Below, piece by piece: positions 33,028-39,746 of a DNA stretch of 39,746 bases. The notes beneath the pieces were generated by a model. That model was not told where the DNA came from and made no database searches. It was given only the letters and a program-made list of their open reading frames with translations. Numbering within the stretch: position 1 is the first letter of the stretch; every line of letters starts with the position of its first letter. Position numbers and translations under genes: made by a program. The DNA lies in assembly GCF_003947455.1 (NCBI RefSeq), contig NZ_QHJH01000056.1:1-39746 (forward strand), in the 5' to 3' direction. This stretch comes from Streptomyces sp. WAC 04229 (GTDB lineage Bacteria > Actinomycetota > Actinomycetes > Streptomycetales > Streptomycetaceae).

Positions 33028-34235
33028 GTCTCGTCGTGTACCTGGCGGCGCTGGTGTTCGGCATGACCTCCGTGCTGCTGTTCCGGCGGCCGCGCACGGC
33101 CATGCGCAACCCGCTGACGCTGTCCACCTGCGTGGCGATCGTCCTCGGCGCCCTGGTCTTCGTGTGCGCCGCGCCGGCCACCCTCGCCACCGTCAACGAA
33201 CTCACCGGCGTCCCCAACTTCGGGGCCCCGCTGACCTACGGCATGCTCTCCGCGTACAGCTGCGCCGTGCTGGTGCTGCTGATCAACTGGCGGGGCGGGC
33301 CCCGGGCGCGGGTGCGGCGCATGGTGCTGCGCACCATGGCCGCCTACGGGCTGCTGGTGGTCGCCATCGTCGTGCTGTTCCTGCTCGCCGACGCGGACAC
33401 CGAGCGGCTGACCGACCTCGACACGTACTACGCGGGTACGCCCTTCATGCGGGAGATGATCCTGCTGTACCTGCTGGGGCACAGCGCGGCGATGCTGGTG
33501 ATGTGCGCGGTCTGCGTCAAGTGGGGCCGCGAGGTGGGCGGCCTGCTGCGGGCCGGGCTGCGGCTGATCCTGCTGGGCGCGGCGCTGGACGTGGTGGGGT
33601 TCCAGCTGACCAAGTACACGGCGGTGGTGGCCCGCTGGACCGGTCACGACCTTGACTTCCTCTCCACCTCGGTGGCACCGCCGATGGCCTCGCTGGCCGC
33701 GCTGCTGTGCTCGGCCGGGTTCGTGCTGCCCAGACTGCTGCCGCCCGTGGTCGCCCACTGGCGGGGGCTGGACGACTACCGGCGGCTGGATCCGCTGTGG
33801 TCGCTGGTGCGTTCGGTGTCCACCGCCCCCAAACCGCCGGCGAGCTGGTGGCAGCTCCCGCAGGCCCGGCTCCAGTGGCGCGAGGTGTCCATCCACGACG
33901 CCCTGCTCACGCTGGCGCCGTACTTCGACCACCGGGTCCGCGAGCGGGTGCGGGACACCGCCCTGCGCGCGGGCCGCTCCCCCCACCAGGCCCGGCTGGC
34001 GGCGGAGGCCGCCATGCTCACCGACGCGGCGCGCCGGGCCGCCGCGCGCGAGGAACCGCCGCAGGGCGCCGCCACCTACCGGCTGCACGCCACCGAAGTG
34101 CCCGGCCCGAGCGGGCTGGTGGAGCTGGCGCAGGCACTGCCTCACCCGCCCGGGCGGGCCACCGCGCCCGACGGCGCGGCACCGTCCGCCACGACCCGAA
34201 CCCTGACCGAACCCGAGGAGCCCCATGTCGCGTAG
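33024..34235 (+). CDS. MAB_1171c-type (DUF6545) multi-pass membrane protein, copy 3
   Basis: A 403-residue paralog: LTGVPNFGAPLTY, TERLTDLDTYYAGTPFM and VARWTGHDLDFLS are again in order, with seven predicted helices before a cytoplasmic domain containing LPQARLQWREVSIHDALLTL. The DLDTYYAxTPF segment is the most conserved in all three copies and lies between helices, so it is probably exposed at one membrane face. Start overlaps copy 2 (ATGA) and the end overlaps the FAD gene by 11 bases. Confidence 0.85.
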   Translation: MSLVVYLAALVFGMTSVLLFRRPRTAMRNPLTLSTCVAIVLGALVFVCAAPATLATVNELTGVPNFGAPLTYGMLSAYSCAVLVLLINWRGGPRARVRRMVLRTMAAYGLLVVAIVVLFLLADADTERLTDLDTYYAGTPFMREMILLYLLGHSAAMLVMCAVCVKWGREVGGLLRAGLRLILLGAALDVVGFQLTKYTAVVARWTGHDLDFLSTSVAPPMASLAALLCSAGFVLPRLLPPVVAHWRGLDDYRRLDPLWSLVRSVSTAPKPPASWWQLPQARLQWREVSIHDALLTLAPYFDHRVRERVRDTALRAGRSPHQARLAAEAAMLTDAARRAAAREEPPQGAATYRLHATEVPGPSGLVELAQALPHPPGRATAPDGAAPSATTRTLTEPEEPHVA

Positions 34236-35628
34236 AGCTGTCGTCGTCGGTGCCGGTCTGGCCGGCATGCTGGCCGCGGCCGTGCTGTCCGCCGCCGGTG
34301 TGGACGAGGTGATCGTGCTGGACCGCGACGAGCTGCCCGAGGGGCCGCACCAGCGCCGGGGGCTGCCGCAGGGCCGGCACGCGCACCTGCTGATGACCGG
34401 CGGGCTCGCGGCCATGGAGGAGATCGTGCCGGGGGTGAGCCTGGGCAAGCGGCTGCTGGCCGCCGGGGCCCACGAGATATCCCTCAGCTCCGGCATGCTG
34501 GCCCTCACCCCGGAGGGCTGGCTGCGCCGGTGGCGGCGCGAGGGGCCGGTGATGCTCACCTGCACCCGGGCGCTGGTGGACTGGACGGTGCGGGCCGCGG
34601 TGCTGGAGCAGGCGCGGGTCGAGGTCCGCAGGGCCGCGGTGGTCGGGCTGACCGGGTCCACGGAGCGGGTGCGCGGGGTGCGGATCGCCGCGCCCGGCGG
34701 GGACACGGACCTCGACGCCGACCTGGTCGTCGACGCGAGCGGACGCGGCACCCGGGTGCTCGGCTGGCTGGAGGGCCTCGGGGTGTCCGGCGTCCGGACG
34801 CGGACCGTGGACTCGGGGCTGGTCAACGCCTCGCGCGTGTACCGGGTACCGGCCGGGGCCGAGCGGTTCCCGCTGGCCATCGTGCAGGCCAACCCGTACG
34901 TGGGCCGGCCGGCCCGGAGCGCGATGGTCATGCCGGTGGAGGGCGACCGCTGGCTGGTGAGCTGCGGCGGCTCGCGCGGCGGTGAGCCGCCGGCCGACCC
35001 GGAGGGGTTCCTGCGGTACACGCTCGATCTGCCGGACCCCCTCGTGGGGCGGCTGATCTCCGGCGCGGAACCGCTCACGGACGTCCATCTGAGCCGTTCC
35101 ACCAGCAATGTGCGCCGCTACCTGGAGAAGGCGCCGGTCTGGCCGGAGCGCTTCGTGGTCCTCGGTGACGCGCTCGGCACCTTCAACCCGGCCTACGGGC
35201 AGGGCATGTCGGTGGCCGCGTTCGGCGCGCGCGTCCTCGGCCGCGAACTGGAGCGGACGGGCGGCGTCGACGCGCCCGGTCTCGCCCGGCGGGTGCTGCG
35301 GGGCGCGGCCCGCTCGGTGGACGCGGCGTGGTCGATGGCGGTCGGCCAGGACGTCCTCTACCCCGGGGTGCGCGGCGGGCGGCCCGGCGCCACCGACCGG
35401 GTGGTGACGGCGTACACCCGGCGCATGACGAGGGCGGCCACCGGCTCCTTCGCGGCGGCCTCGGCGATCTGGGACGTCACGAGCATGCGCACCCCTGCGA
35501 CCCGCATGTTCCGCCCCGACGCCGCCCTGGCCGCCCTGACGGGCTCGCCGCTGCCCCCGCTGTCCGGCCCGCCCCTGACCCCGGAGGAGCGCGGGGTACT
35601 GGGCGCGCTGGACCGCACGGGGGCCTGA
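34225..35628 (+). CDS. FAD-dependent oxidoreductase/monooxygenase
   Basis: A 467-residue flavoprotein. The N-terminal dinucleotide fold VVVGAGLAGMLAA (6-18) binds FAD, VVDASGRGTRVLGWL is the DG-type middle motif, and GDALGTFNPAYGQGMS near 315-330 is the second FAD motif of the para-hydroxybenzoate hydroxylase fold. The C-terminal third (about 355-467) has several aromatic residues and no anchor. Substrate unknown. ATG 34225 has GAGGAG upstream and lies inside the end of copy 3, so it is produced with the membrane proteins. Related enzymes act on polyketides, terpenes or lipids. Confidence 0.88.
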   Translation: MSRRAVVVGAGLAGMLAAAVLSAAGVDEVIVLDRDELPEGPHQRRGLPQGRHAHLLMTGGLAAMEEIVPGVSLGKRLLAAGAHEISLSSGMLALTPEGWLRRWRREGPVMLTCTRALVDWTVRAAVLEQARVEVRRAAVVGLTGSTERVRGVRIAAPGGDTDLDADLVVDASGRGTRVLGWLEGLGVSGVRTRTVDSGLVNASRVYRVPAGAERFPLAIVQANPYVGRPARSAMVMPVEGDRWLVSCGGSRGGEPPADPEGFLRYTLDLPDPLVGRLISGAEPLTDVHLSRSTSNVRRYLEKAPVWPERFVVLGDALGTFNPAYGQGMSVAAFGARVLGRELERTGGVDAPGLARRVLRGAARSVDAAWSMAVGQDVLYPGVRGGRPGATDRVVTAYTRRMTRAATGSFAAASAIWDVTSMRTPATRMFRPDAALAALTGSPLPPLSGPPLTPEERGVLGALDRTGA

Positions 35629-35641
35629 CGGCTCCTCAGCC

Positions 35642-35657
35642 GGCTCCGGCGGGAGCC
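35642..35657. terminator. Hairpin between the FAD gene and the lactonase gene
   Basis: GGCTCC-GGCG-GGAGCC forms a perfect six-base-pair stem 14 bases after the FAD gene stop and five before the convergent lactonase stop, so it may end transcripts from both sides. Confidence 0.5.
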
Positions 35658-35661
35658 CGGG

Positions 35662-36525
35662 TCAGCCCGCGAACGCCGGCTGCGGCAGACCCCGGCCCGC
35701 GTCCGGGACCACCAGGAGGGAGCCCGCGAGCGGGGGCGGCGCCGGCAGGCCCACGCGGGCCGTGGTGAGGTACAGGTCGGTCAGGCCGGGGCCGCCGAAG
35801 GCGCAGGCGGTGACGCGCGGGACGGGCAGCGGGAGCACGCGGTCGAGGGCGCCGGACGGGGTGTAGCGGCGTACCGCGCCGCCGTCCCACAGGGCGACCC
35901 AGACGCCGCCGTCGGCGTCGACGCAGAGGCCGTCGGGGAAGCCCGCGCCGTCCTCGATCACGGCCAGCGGACGGCGGCCCGTGATCCGGCCGTCGGCGGG
36001 GTCGGTGTCGAAGACGTCGATGCGCCGGGTCGGGGTGTCGACGTAGTACATCAGCCGGCCGTCCGGGCTCCAGCCGGTGCCGTTGCTCACCGTCACGTCG
36101 TCGAGCACGACCTCGGCCGTGCCGTCCCCGGTGAACCGGGTCAGCGTGCCGCCGCCGGCCGCCTCGTCGTAGCGCATGGTGCCCGCCCAGAGGCTGCCGT
36201 CGGGGGCGACGGCGGCGTCGTTGGCGCGGCGGCCGGGAACGGCCTCGCGGTGCAGCCAGCGGAAGGCGCCGTCGGGATCGAGCAGCCCGATCCCGTCGCG
36301 CAGGTTGAGGACGAGCCCGCCGCCCGCGCGCGGTTTCACGGCGCCCACGTGCTGGTCGGTGCGGCGCACGGTGCGCCGCCCGGTGGCCGGGTCGTAGGTG
36401 TGGACGCGGGAGTTCAGGATGTCGATCCACAGGAGCCGGCCGGTCGCCGGGTCCCAGGTGGGCCCCTCGCCGAGGGCCGCCTCCGCTTGGACGGCCACCT
36501 CGCACGCCGTACCGCCGGCCGTCAC
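35662..36525 (-). CDS. SMP-30/gluconolactonase-type lactonase
   Basis: A 287-residue six-bladed propeller enzyme. Metal ligands are in place: Glu20 (GEGPTWD), Asn102 (RANDAAVAPDG), Asn148 (SNGTGWSPDG) and Asp198 (FPDGLCVDADGG). The family opens sugar lactones such as glucono- or arabino-lactone. It starts within the IclR stop codon (ATGA), so the two form a regulator-enzyme operon. Given the arabinoside operon 6 kb away and a shared operator type, arabinonolactone is an attractive substrate, but that is inference. Confidence 0.9.
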   Translation of the reverse strand: MTAGGTACEVAVQAEAALGEGPTWDPATGRLLWIDILNSRVHTYDPATGRRTVRRTDQHVGAVKPRAGGGLVLNLRDGIGLLDPDGAFRWLHREAVPGRRANDAAVAPDGSLWAGTMRYDEAAGGGTLTRFTGDGTAEVVLDDVTVSNGTGWSPDGRLMYYVDTPTRRIDVFDTDPADGRITGRRPLAVIEDGAGFPDGLCVDADGGVWVALWDGGAVRRYTPSGALDRVLPLPVPRVTACAFGGPGLTDLYLTTARVGLPAPPPLAGSLLVVPDAGRGLPQPAFAG

Positions 36526-37295
36526 GCCGCCCCCCGGTGTCCGAGCCGCTCGGACAGCTCGGCGGCGCCCTTGACGGCCAGCTCCTCCAGCTCAGCGAGG
36601 CGCTCCTCGCTCCAGCGGATCATGGGCACGGAGATCGACAGCGCGGCGACGACCCGGCCCGTGCGGTCGCGCACCGGGGCGGCCACGCAGGAGACGTCCG
36701 GGTTGGACTCGCGGCTCTCCACCGCCGTGCCGCGCTCTCGGACGCCGGCCAGGGCCTCGCGCAGGGCGGCCGGGTCGGTGATGCTGTTCGGGGTCATCGC
36801 GGTCAGCTCGGTGCCGTCGGGGAAGCGCGCGGCGACCTCCGGCTCGGGCAGCGAGGCCAGCAGCATCTTGCCTACGGACGTGCAGTGGGCGGGCAGCCGG
36901 CGTCCGGCCGCGGACACCATGCGCACCGCGTGCGTGGAGTCGACCTTGGCGATGTAGATGACGTCGGTGTCCTCCAGGATCGCCACGTGCACGGTCTCGT
37001 CGCAGGTCTCGGCGACGCTCCGGGCGACCTGCTGGCCCTCGGCGGCGAGGTCGAGGTGCTCGGCGTAGCGGGCGCCGAGCTGGTACGGGCGCACGCCCAG
37101 CCGGTACCGTCCGGGCTGCCCGGCGACCGGGACGATGTACTTGCGGGCGGCGAGCGTGGTGACCAGCTCGTGCACGGTGGTCCGGGGCAGCTGGAGCCGG
37201 CGCACGATGTCGGGGGCGGAGAGCGTGCCGTCCCCGTCGAGGAAGAGCTCCAGTATGTCGAGAGCCCGGGTCACGGCGGGTACGAGACGTCCCAT
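36522..37295 (-). CDS. IclR-family transcriptional regulator
   Basis: A 257-residue regulator. Winged helix at about 8-70 (LSAPDIVRRLQLPRTTVHELV is the recognition part) and an effector domain at about 80-250 with the usual LPAHCTSVGKMLLA and AAPVRDRTGRVVAALSISVP elements. ATG 37295 has GGGAGGGGG upstream. It overlaps the lactonase gene by four bases. A long dyad over its own predicted start site suggests autoregulation, and the same dyad at the arabinoside promoter makes it the leading candidate repressor there. Likely ligand: a sugar acid or lactone. Confidence 0.92.
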   Translation of the reverse strand: MGRLVPAVTRALDILELFLDGDGTLSAPDIVRRLQLPRTTVHELVTTLAARKYIVPVAGQPGRYRLGVRPYQLGARYAEHLDLAAEGQQVARSVAETCDETVHVAILEDTDVIYIAKVDSTHAVRMVSAAGRRLPAHCTSVGKMLLASLPEPEVAARFPDGTELTAMTPNSITDPAALREALAGVRERGTAVESRESNPDVSCVAAPVRDRTGRVVAALSISVPMIRWSEERLAELEELAVKGAAELSERLGHRGAA

Positions 37296-37326
37296 GTCCG
37301 GCCCCCTCCCTGAGTAAGTTCACGTA

Positions 37327-37363
37327 TGTTCGAGATTTCAACAGGCGATCGGAATCGCGAACA
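37327..37363. promoter_or_regulatory. 13-11-13 dyad, candidate IclR operator
   Basis: TGTTCGAGATTTC (37327-37339) and GGAATCGCGAACA (37351-37363) are complementary at 11 of 13 positions around an 11-base gap. The dyad starts one base after the -10 box of the IclR promoter, a position suited to repression. Its arms, gap and placement match the dyad at 29803-29839. Confidence 0.65.
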
Positions 37364-37364
37364 C

Positions 37365-37394
37365 AGGCTACTCATATCGCGTTTGCCGGGGCAA
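37365..37394 (-). promoter_or_regulatory. Predicted promoter of the IclR-lactonase operon
   Basis: On the minus strand TTGCCC (37394-37389), an 18-base spacer and TAGCCT (37370-37365). The start would be near 37358, inside the dyad that follows. Confidence 0.5.
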
Positions 37395-37455
37395 TGGCCC
37401 TGCGTCGCCGCGCATGGTCCGCGACGGGCGCCGCGCATGGTCCACGATGGTCCCC

Positions 37456-38061
37456 ATGCCCACCGGAAAGCAGCCCGCCGGCCCCTTCACCCCGCGCGAC
37501 TTCACGCTGGTGCTGCTGCGCCGCATGGCCGACCACAACCCCGGCCCGGTGGAGGACGCCCGGCGCGAGCTGGGTGCCTCGCTCACCGAGATGCGGGAGG
37601 CCAACAAGCGCTGGCAGGCGATGCTCCGCTCGCCGCGCTCCCGCTCGGCCGCCGCACGCTACCGCTCGGTCCTGGGCGAACCCGAGTCGACGGCCCCCCG
37701 CCGGATCGGCGACCTGGAGTGCGAGGCCCGGCAGTGGGCGCTGCCCCTCTGGCCCGGCCTGCGCTTCGAGGTACTCGTCGCGGACAGGGGCGTGGTCTGG
37801 AACGAGTGGCTGGTGCGCGCCCCCGGTGCCGAGGCCCCGGCGCTGCGCACCCTGGACGACCTGACCCCGTGGTGCTGCACGGTCGACGAGGCGGCCCGCG
37901 CCTTCGCCCCCGCCCGCCCGCTCCAGGGCTCGGCGCCCACCCGCTGGGGCCTCGCCTTCACCGCCCCGGACCGGGACGGCGTACGCCACGAGGTGGTCGC
38001 GGAGTTCACGTGGGGGCTCCTCCAGCGCACGGCGGTCACCGGCCGGACGCCCCTCGGCTAG
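37456..38061 (+). CDS. Conserved hypothetical protein
   Basis: A 201-residue cytoplasmic protein without recognised domain. An N-terminal helical region (about 10-70) contains FTPRDFTLVLLRRMADHNPGP and a charged stretch rich in Arg and Ser. The C-terminal half holds WALPLWPGLRFEVLVA and a Cys-Cys pair (TPWCCTVDEA, about 136-145). No clear ribosome site precedes any of the three clustered ATGs (37414, 37447, 37456); I prefer the last. It is transcribed away from the IclR gene and ends 19 bases before the GntR stop. Confidence 0.7.
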   Translation: MPTGKQPAGPFTPRDFTLVLLRRMADHNPGPVEDARRELGASLTEMREANKRWQAMLRSPRSRSAAARYRSVLGEPESTAPRRIGDLECEARQWALPLWPGLRFEVLVADRGVVWNEWLVRAPGAEAPALRTLDDLTPWCCTVDEAARAFAPARPLQGSAPTRWGLAFTAPDRDGVRHEVVAEFTWGLLQRTAVTGRTPLG

Positions 38062-38080
38062 GGCCTGTACGGGGCCGCGG

Positions 38081-38788
38081 TCAGCGCTCGTCCTCCGGGT
38101 CCCAGTCCAGCAGGCGGACCTTGGCGACGGTGCGGACGTGACGGCGCATCGCGGTGGCCGCGTGCCGGGGCTCCCCGGCGGCGATCGCGTCGAGGATGGC
38201 CTGGTGCTGGGCGAGCGAGCGGCCGGGCCGGCCGGGCTGGCGCAGCGACTCGGTGCGGCTCTCGGCGATCTGGTGGGCGATGGAGCGCATGAACTCCGCG
38301 AGCAGACTGCTGTGCGCCGCCGCCGTCACCGCCGCGTGGAACAGCCGGTCCCCCTCGACCCCGCCCTCGCCCCGCTCGATCTCCTCGGCCATCACGGTCA
38401 GCGCGGCCCGCATCGCCGCCACGTCGTCCGCCGTGCGGCGCTCCGCGGCCAGTTCGGCGAGTTTCGTCTCCAGCGCCTCGCGCGCCTCCAGGACGTCCGG
38501 CAGGCGCCGTCGGCGCTCGACCATCTTCTCGACGGGTTCCACGTCGAGGCTGTCCCTGACCAGGTACGTCCCGCCGCCGTGCCGCGCCTCCACCAGGCCC
38601 TGGACCTCCAGGACCACGATGGCCTGCTTCACGGAGGCCCGGCTGACGCCGAGCCGCTGGGCGAGGTCCCGTTCGGGCGGAAGCCGGTCGCCGGCCCGCA
38701 GGCCGCCCTCGGTGACGTACTGGCGCAGCCGCTCCAGCACCTGCTCGTAGAGGCGCTGCTTGGTCATCGGGCGCAGGGCGTCGGTCAC
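38081..38788 (-). CDS. FadR-subfamily GntR transcriptional regulator
   Basis: A 235-residue regulator. Winged helix at about 10-77 with GDRLPPERDLAQRLGVSRAS (33-52) and EARHGGGTYLV, then a helical FCD domain (about 98-225) with histidines that usually bind metal or ligand (His151, His195, His217). Ligands of this class are small carboxylates. It is divergent from the MatC-type carrier gene, and the gap between them holds two identical-type palindromes, so it probably controls that carrier in response to its substrate. ATG 38788 has AGGGGGA eight bases upstream. Confidence 0.9.
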   Translation of the reverse strand: MTDALRPMTKQRLYEQVLERLRQYVTEGGLRAGDRLPPERDLAQRLGVSRASVKQAIVVLEVQGLVEARHGGGTYLVRDSLDVEPVEKMVERRRRLPDVLEAREALETKLAELAAERRTADDVAAMRAALTVMAEEIERGEGGVEGDRLFHAAVTAAAHSSLLAEFMRSIAHQIAESRTESLRQPGRPGRSLAQHQAILDAIAAGEPRHAATAMRRHVRTVAKVRLLDWDPEDER

Positions 38789-38838
38789 GGAGATCCCCCT
38801 CTCGCCGGGAGCCTAGCACCGGGCCCCCGGTGGCCGAG

Positions 38839-38849
38839 TGGCTGAGCCA
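38839..38849. promoter_or_regulatory. GntR operator candidate, upstream copy
   Basis: TGGCT-G-AGCCA is an 11-base palindrome upstream of the predicted carrier promoter. The extended site AGTGGCTGAGCCAAT differs from a perfect palindrome at one pair. Confidence 0.6.
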
Positions 38850-38865
38850 ATTCCTGCGCGACCCC

Positions 38866-38894
38866 TTGACGGCGCTCCGGTCGGGGCCCACGCT
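38866..38894 (+). promoter_or_regulatory. Predicted promoter of the carrier gene
   Basis: TTGACG (38866-38871), 17 bases, CACGCT (38889-38894). The start near 38901 lies between the two palindromes. Confidence 0.4.
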
Positions 38895-38918
38895 GACCTG
38901 CCAACCGCACCTTCCAAG

Positions 38919-38929
38919 TGGCTCAGCCA
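38919..38929. promoter_or_regulatory. GntR operator candidate, downstream copy
   Basis: TGGCT-C-AGCCA, extended to the perfect 15-base palindrome AGTGGCTCAGCCACT (38917-38931). It lies exactly 80 bases from the upstream copy and just downstream of the predicted start, a repressing position. Confidence 0.65.
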
Positions 38930-38975
38930 CTCAGCCAGTCAGGTTTCCATCAGGACAGCACCCGGGAGCCCCCGC

Positions 38976-39680
38976 ATGTCCCCCGAACTCGTCTCGATCC
39001 TCGTCCTGGTCGTGGTGTTCGTCATCGCCACCACCCGCTCCGTCAACATGGGCGCCCTCGCCTTCGCCGCCGCCTTCGGGGTGGGCACGCTCGTCGCCGA
39101 CCTCGACGCGGACGGCATCTTCGCCGGTTTCCCCGGTGACCTCTTCGTCGTCCTCGTCGGCGTCACCTACCTGTTCGCGATCGCCCGCGCCAACGGCACC
39201 ACGGACTGGCTGGTGCACGCGGCCGTCCGGCTGGTCAGGGGGCGGGTCGCACTGATCCCCTGGGTGATGTTCGCGCTCACCGGGGCGCTCACGGCGATCG
39301 GCGCGGTCAGTCCGGCCGCGGTGGCCATCGTCGCGCCGATCGCGCTGAGCTTCGCCACCCGGTACGCGATCAGCCCGCTGCTCATGGGCACGATGGTGGT
39401 GCACGGCGCGCAGGCCGGCGGGTTCTCGCCGATCAGCATCTACGGCTCGATCGTCAACGGCATCGTCGAGCGCGAGGGCCTGCCGGGCAGCGAGGTCGGC
39501 CTCTTCCTCGCCTCCCTGATCGCCAACCTCCTCATCGCGGCCGTGCTGTTCGCGGTGCTCGGCGGGCGGAAGCTGTGGGCGCGGGGGTCGGTGCCGGTGG
39601 ACGGCGCGGCCGGCCCGGCCGAGGCGGCCGGGACGGGTGCCGGCGGGGGGGGGGGGGAGGGGCCCGGCGGTGTCCTTTAA
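38976..39680 (+). CDS. MatC-type dicarboxylate/malonate carrier, N-terminal half; 3' end unreliable
   Basis: The first ~205 residues are a run of hydrophobic helices typical of the MatC N-terminal domain in the SLC13-like carriers: MSPELVSILVLVVVFVIAT, VGVTYLFAIARANGTTDW and the conserved GAVSPAAVAIVAPIA and MVVHGAQAGGFSPISIYG. Such proteins run near 440-480 residues; this frame stops at 235 just after a 13-base G run (39645-39657). The region after residue about 205 is Gly/Ala/Pro tail and then unusual sequence, so the true gene is probably cut by a contig end or a frameshift. ATG 38976 has GGGAG eight bases upstream. GntR control is likely. Confidence 0.8.
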   Translation: MSPELVSILVLVVVFVIATTRSVNMGALAFAAAFGVGTLVADLDADGIFAGFPGDLFVVLVGVTYLFAIARANGTTDWLVHAAVRLVRGRVALIPWVMFALTGALTAIGAVSPAAVAIVAPIALSFATRYAISPLLMGTMVVHGAQAGGFSPISIYGSIVNGIVEREGLPGSEVGLFLASLIANLLIAAVLFAVLGGRKLWARGSVPVDGAAGPAEAAGTGAGGGGGEGPGGVL

Positions 39681-39746
39681 ACAATCTGCGCCTGCGAAGG
39701 ATCACTCTGTGTTGGATTTGGGGGGGGCCGGTGTCACACAAAAGAA
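39645..39746. other. Likely low-quality contig end
   Basis: A run of 13 G (39645-39657), then sequence of clearly lower G+C than the rest of the window, with TTTAAACAA, an eight-G run (39720-39727) and ACACAAAAGAA at the edge. No coding potential. This looks like read-end error or a mis-joined end rather than biology. Confidence 0.7.

Noticed and set aside
38830..38850. Short stretch resembling the D-arm of a serine tRNA (GGCCGAGTGGCTGAG)
   Set aside because: No anticodon or T-arm follows and no acceptor stem can be formed; the palindrome is better explained as a regulator site.

Overview
The window is chromosomal DNA from a Streptomyces (or a very close actinomycete). It is about 70% G+C or more, nearly every gene has strong G/C bias at third codon positions, GTG and TTG starts occur, and it carries Tat-secreted sugar proteins, a linked Mce/YrbE/MceG transporter and many actinobacterial regulators. 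I see no rRNA, tRNA, CRISPR array or insertion sequence. The last ~90 bases look like a poor-quality contig end.

Region 1 (1-13021, minus strand) is one long transcription unit for an Mce lipid/sterol importer. From the promoter at about 13.09 kb it reads: ATPase (MceG/Mkl), two YrbE permeases, six MCE-domain proteins (MceA-F), four Mce-associated membrane proteins and a lytic transglycosylase that runs off the left edge. Most junctions are 4-base ATGA/GTGA overlaps. Region 2 (13022-18486) is a 653-base divergent control region rich in dyads, then three exported proteins of unknown function (the middle one DUF6801-like) and a PucR-type regulator. They may serve the same envelope function.

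Region 3 (18626-22221) holds a membrane-anchored PstS-like binding protein, a histidine phosphatase, a secreted DUF4360 protein and a cysteine-free Rrf2 regulator. Region 4 (22316-29870) is a carbohydrate locus: a Tat-exported GH35-like protein that has lost both catalytic glutamates, convergent with an arabinoside operon (binding protein, two permeases, GH51 arabinofuranosidase). That operon has a well-formed promoter with a LacI-type palindrome in its spacer and a second long dyad at the start point.

Region 5 (29924-35628) is the best candidate for an undescribed system: three paralogous multi-pass membrane proteins (MAB_1171c/DUF6545 type), an ImmA/IrrE-like metallopeptidase without a partner HTH protein, and a FAD-dependent oxidoreductase, tightly packed. 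Both internal transcription starts can be matched to the same ECF-type signature, GGAAC-N16-CGTC. Region 6 (35662-39746) has an SMP-30 lactonase with an IclR regulator, a conserved hypothetical gene, and a FadR-type GntR regulator divergent from a MatC-type carrier. The IclR promoter and the arabinoside promoter share the same 13-11-13 dyad in the same place relative to the -10 box, which suggests one regulon. The GntR-carrier gap has two copies of an 11-base palindrome 80 bases apart.
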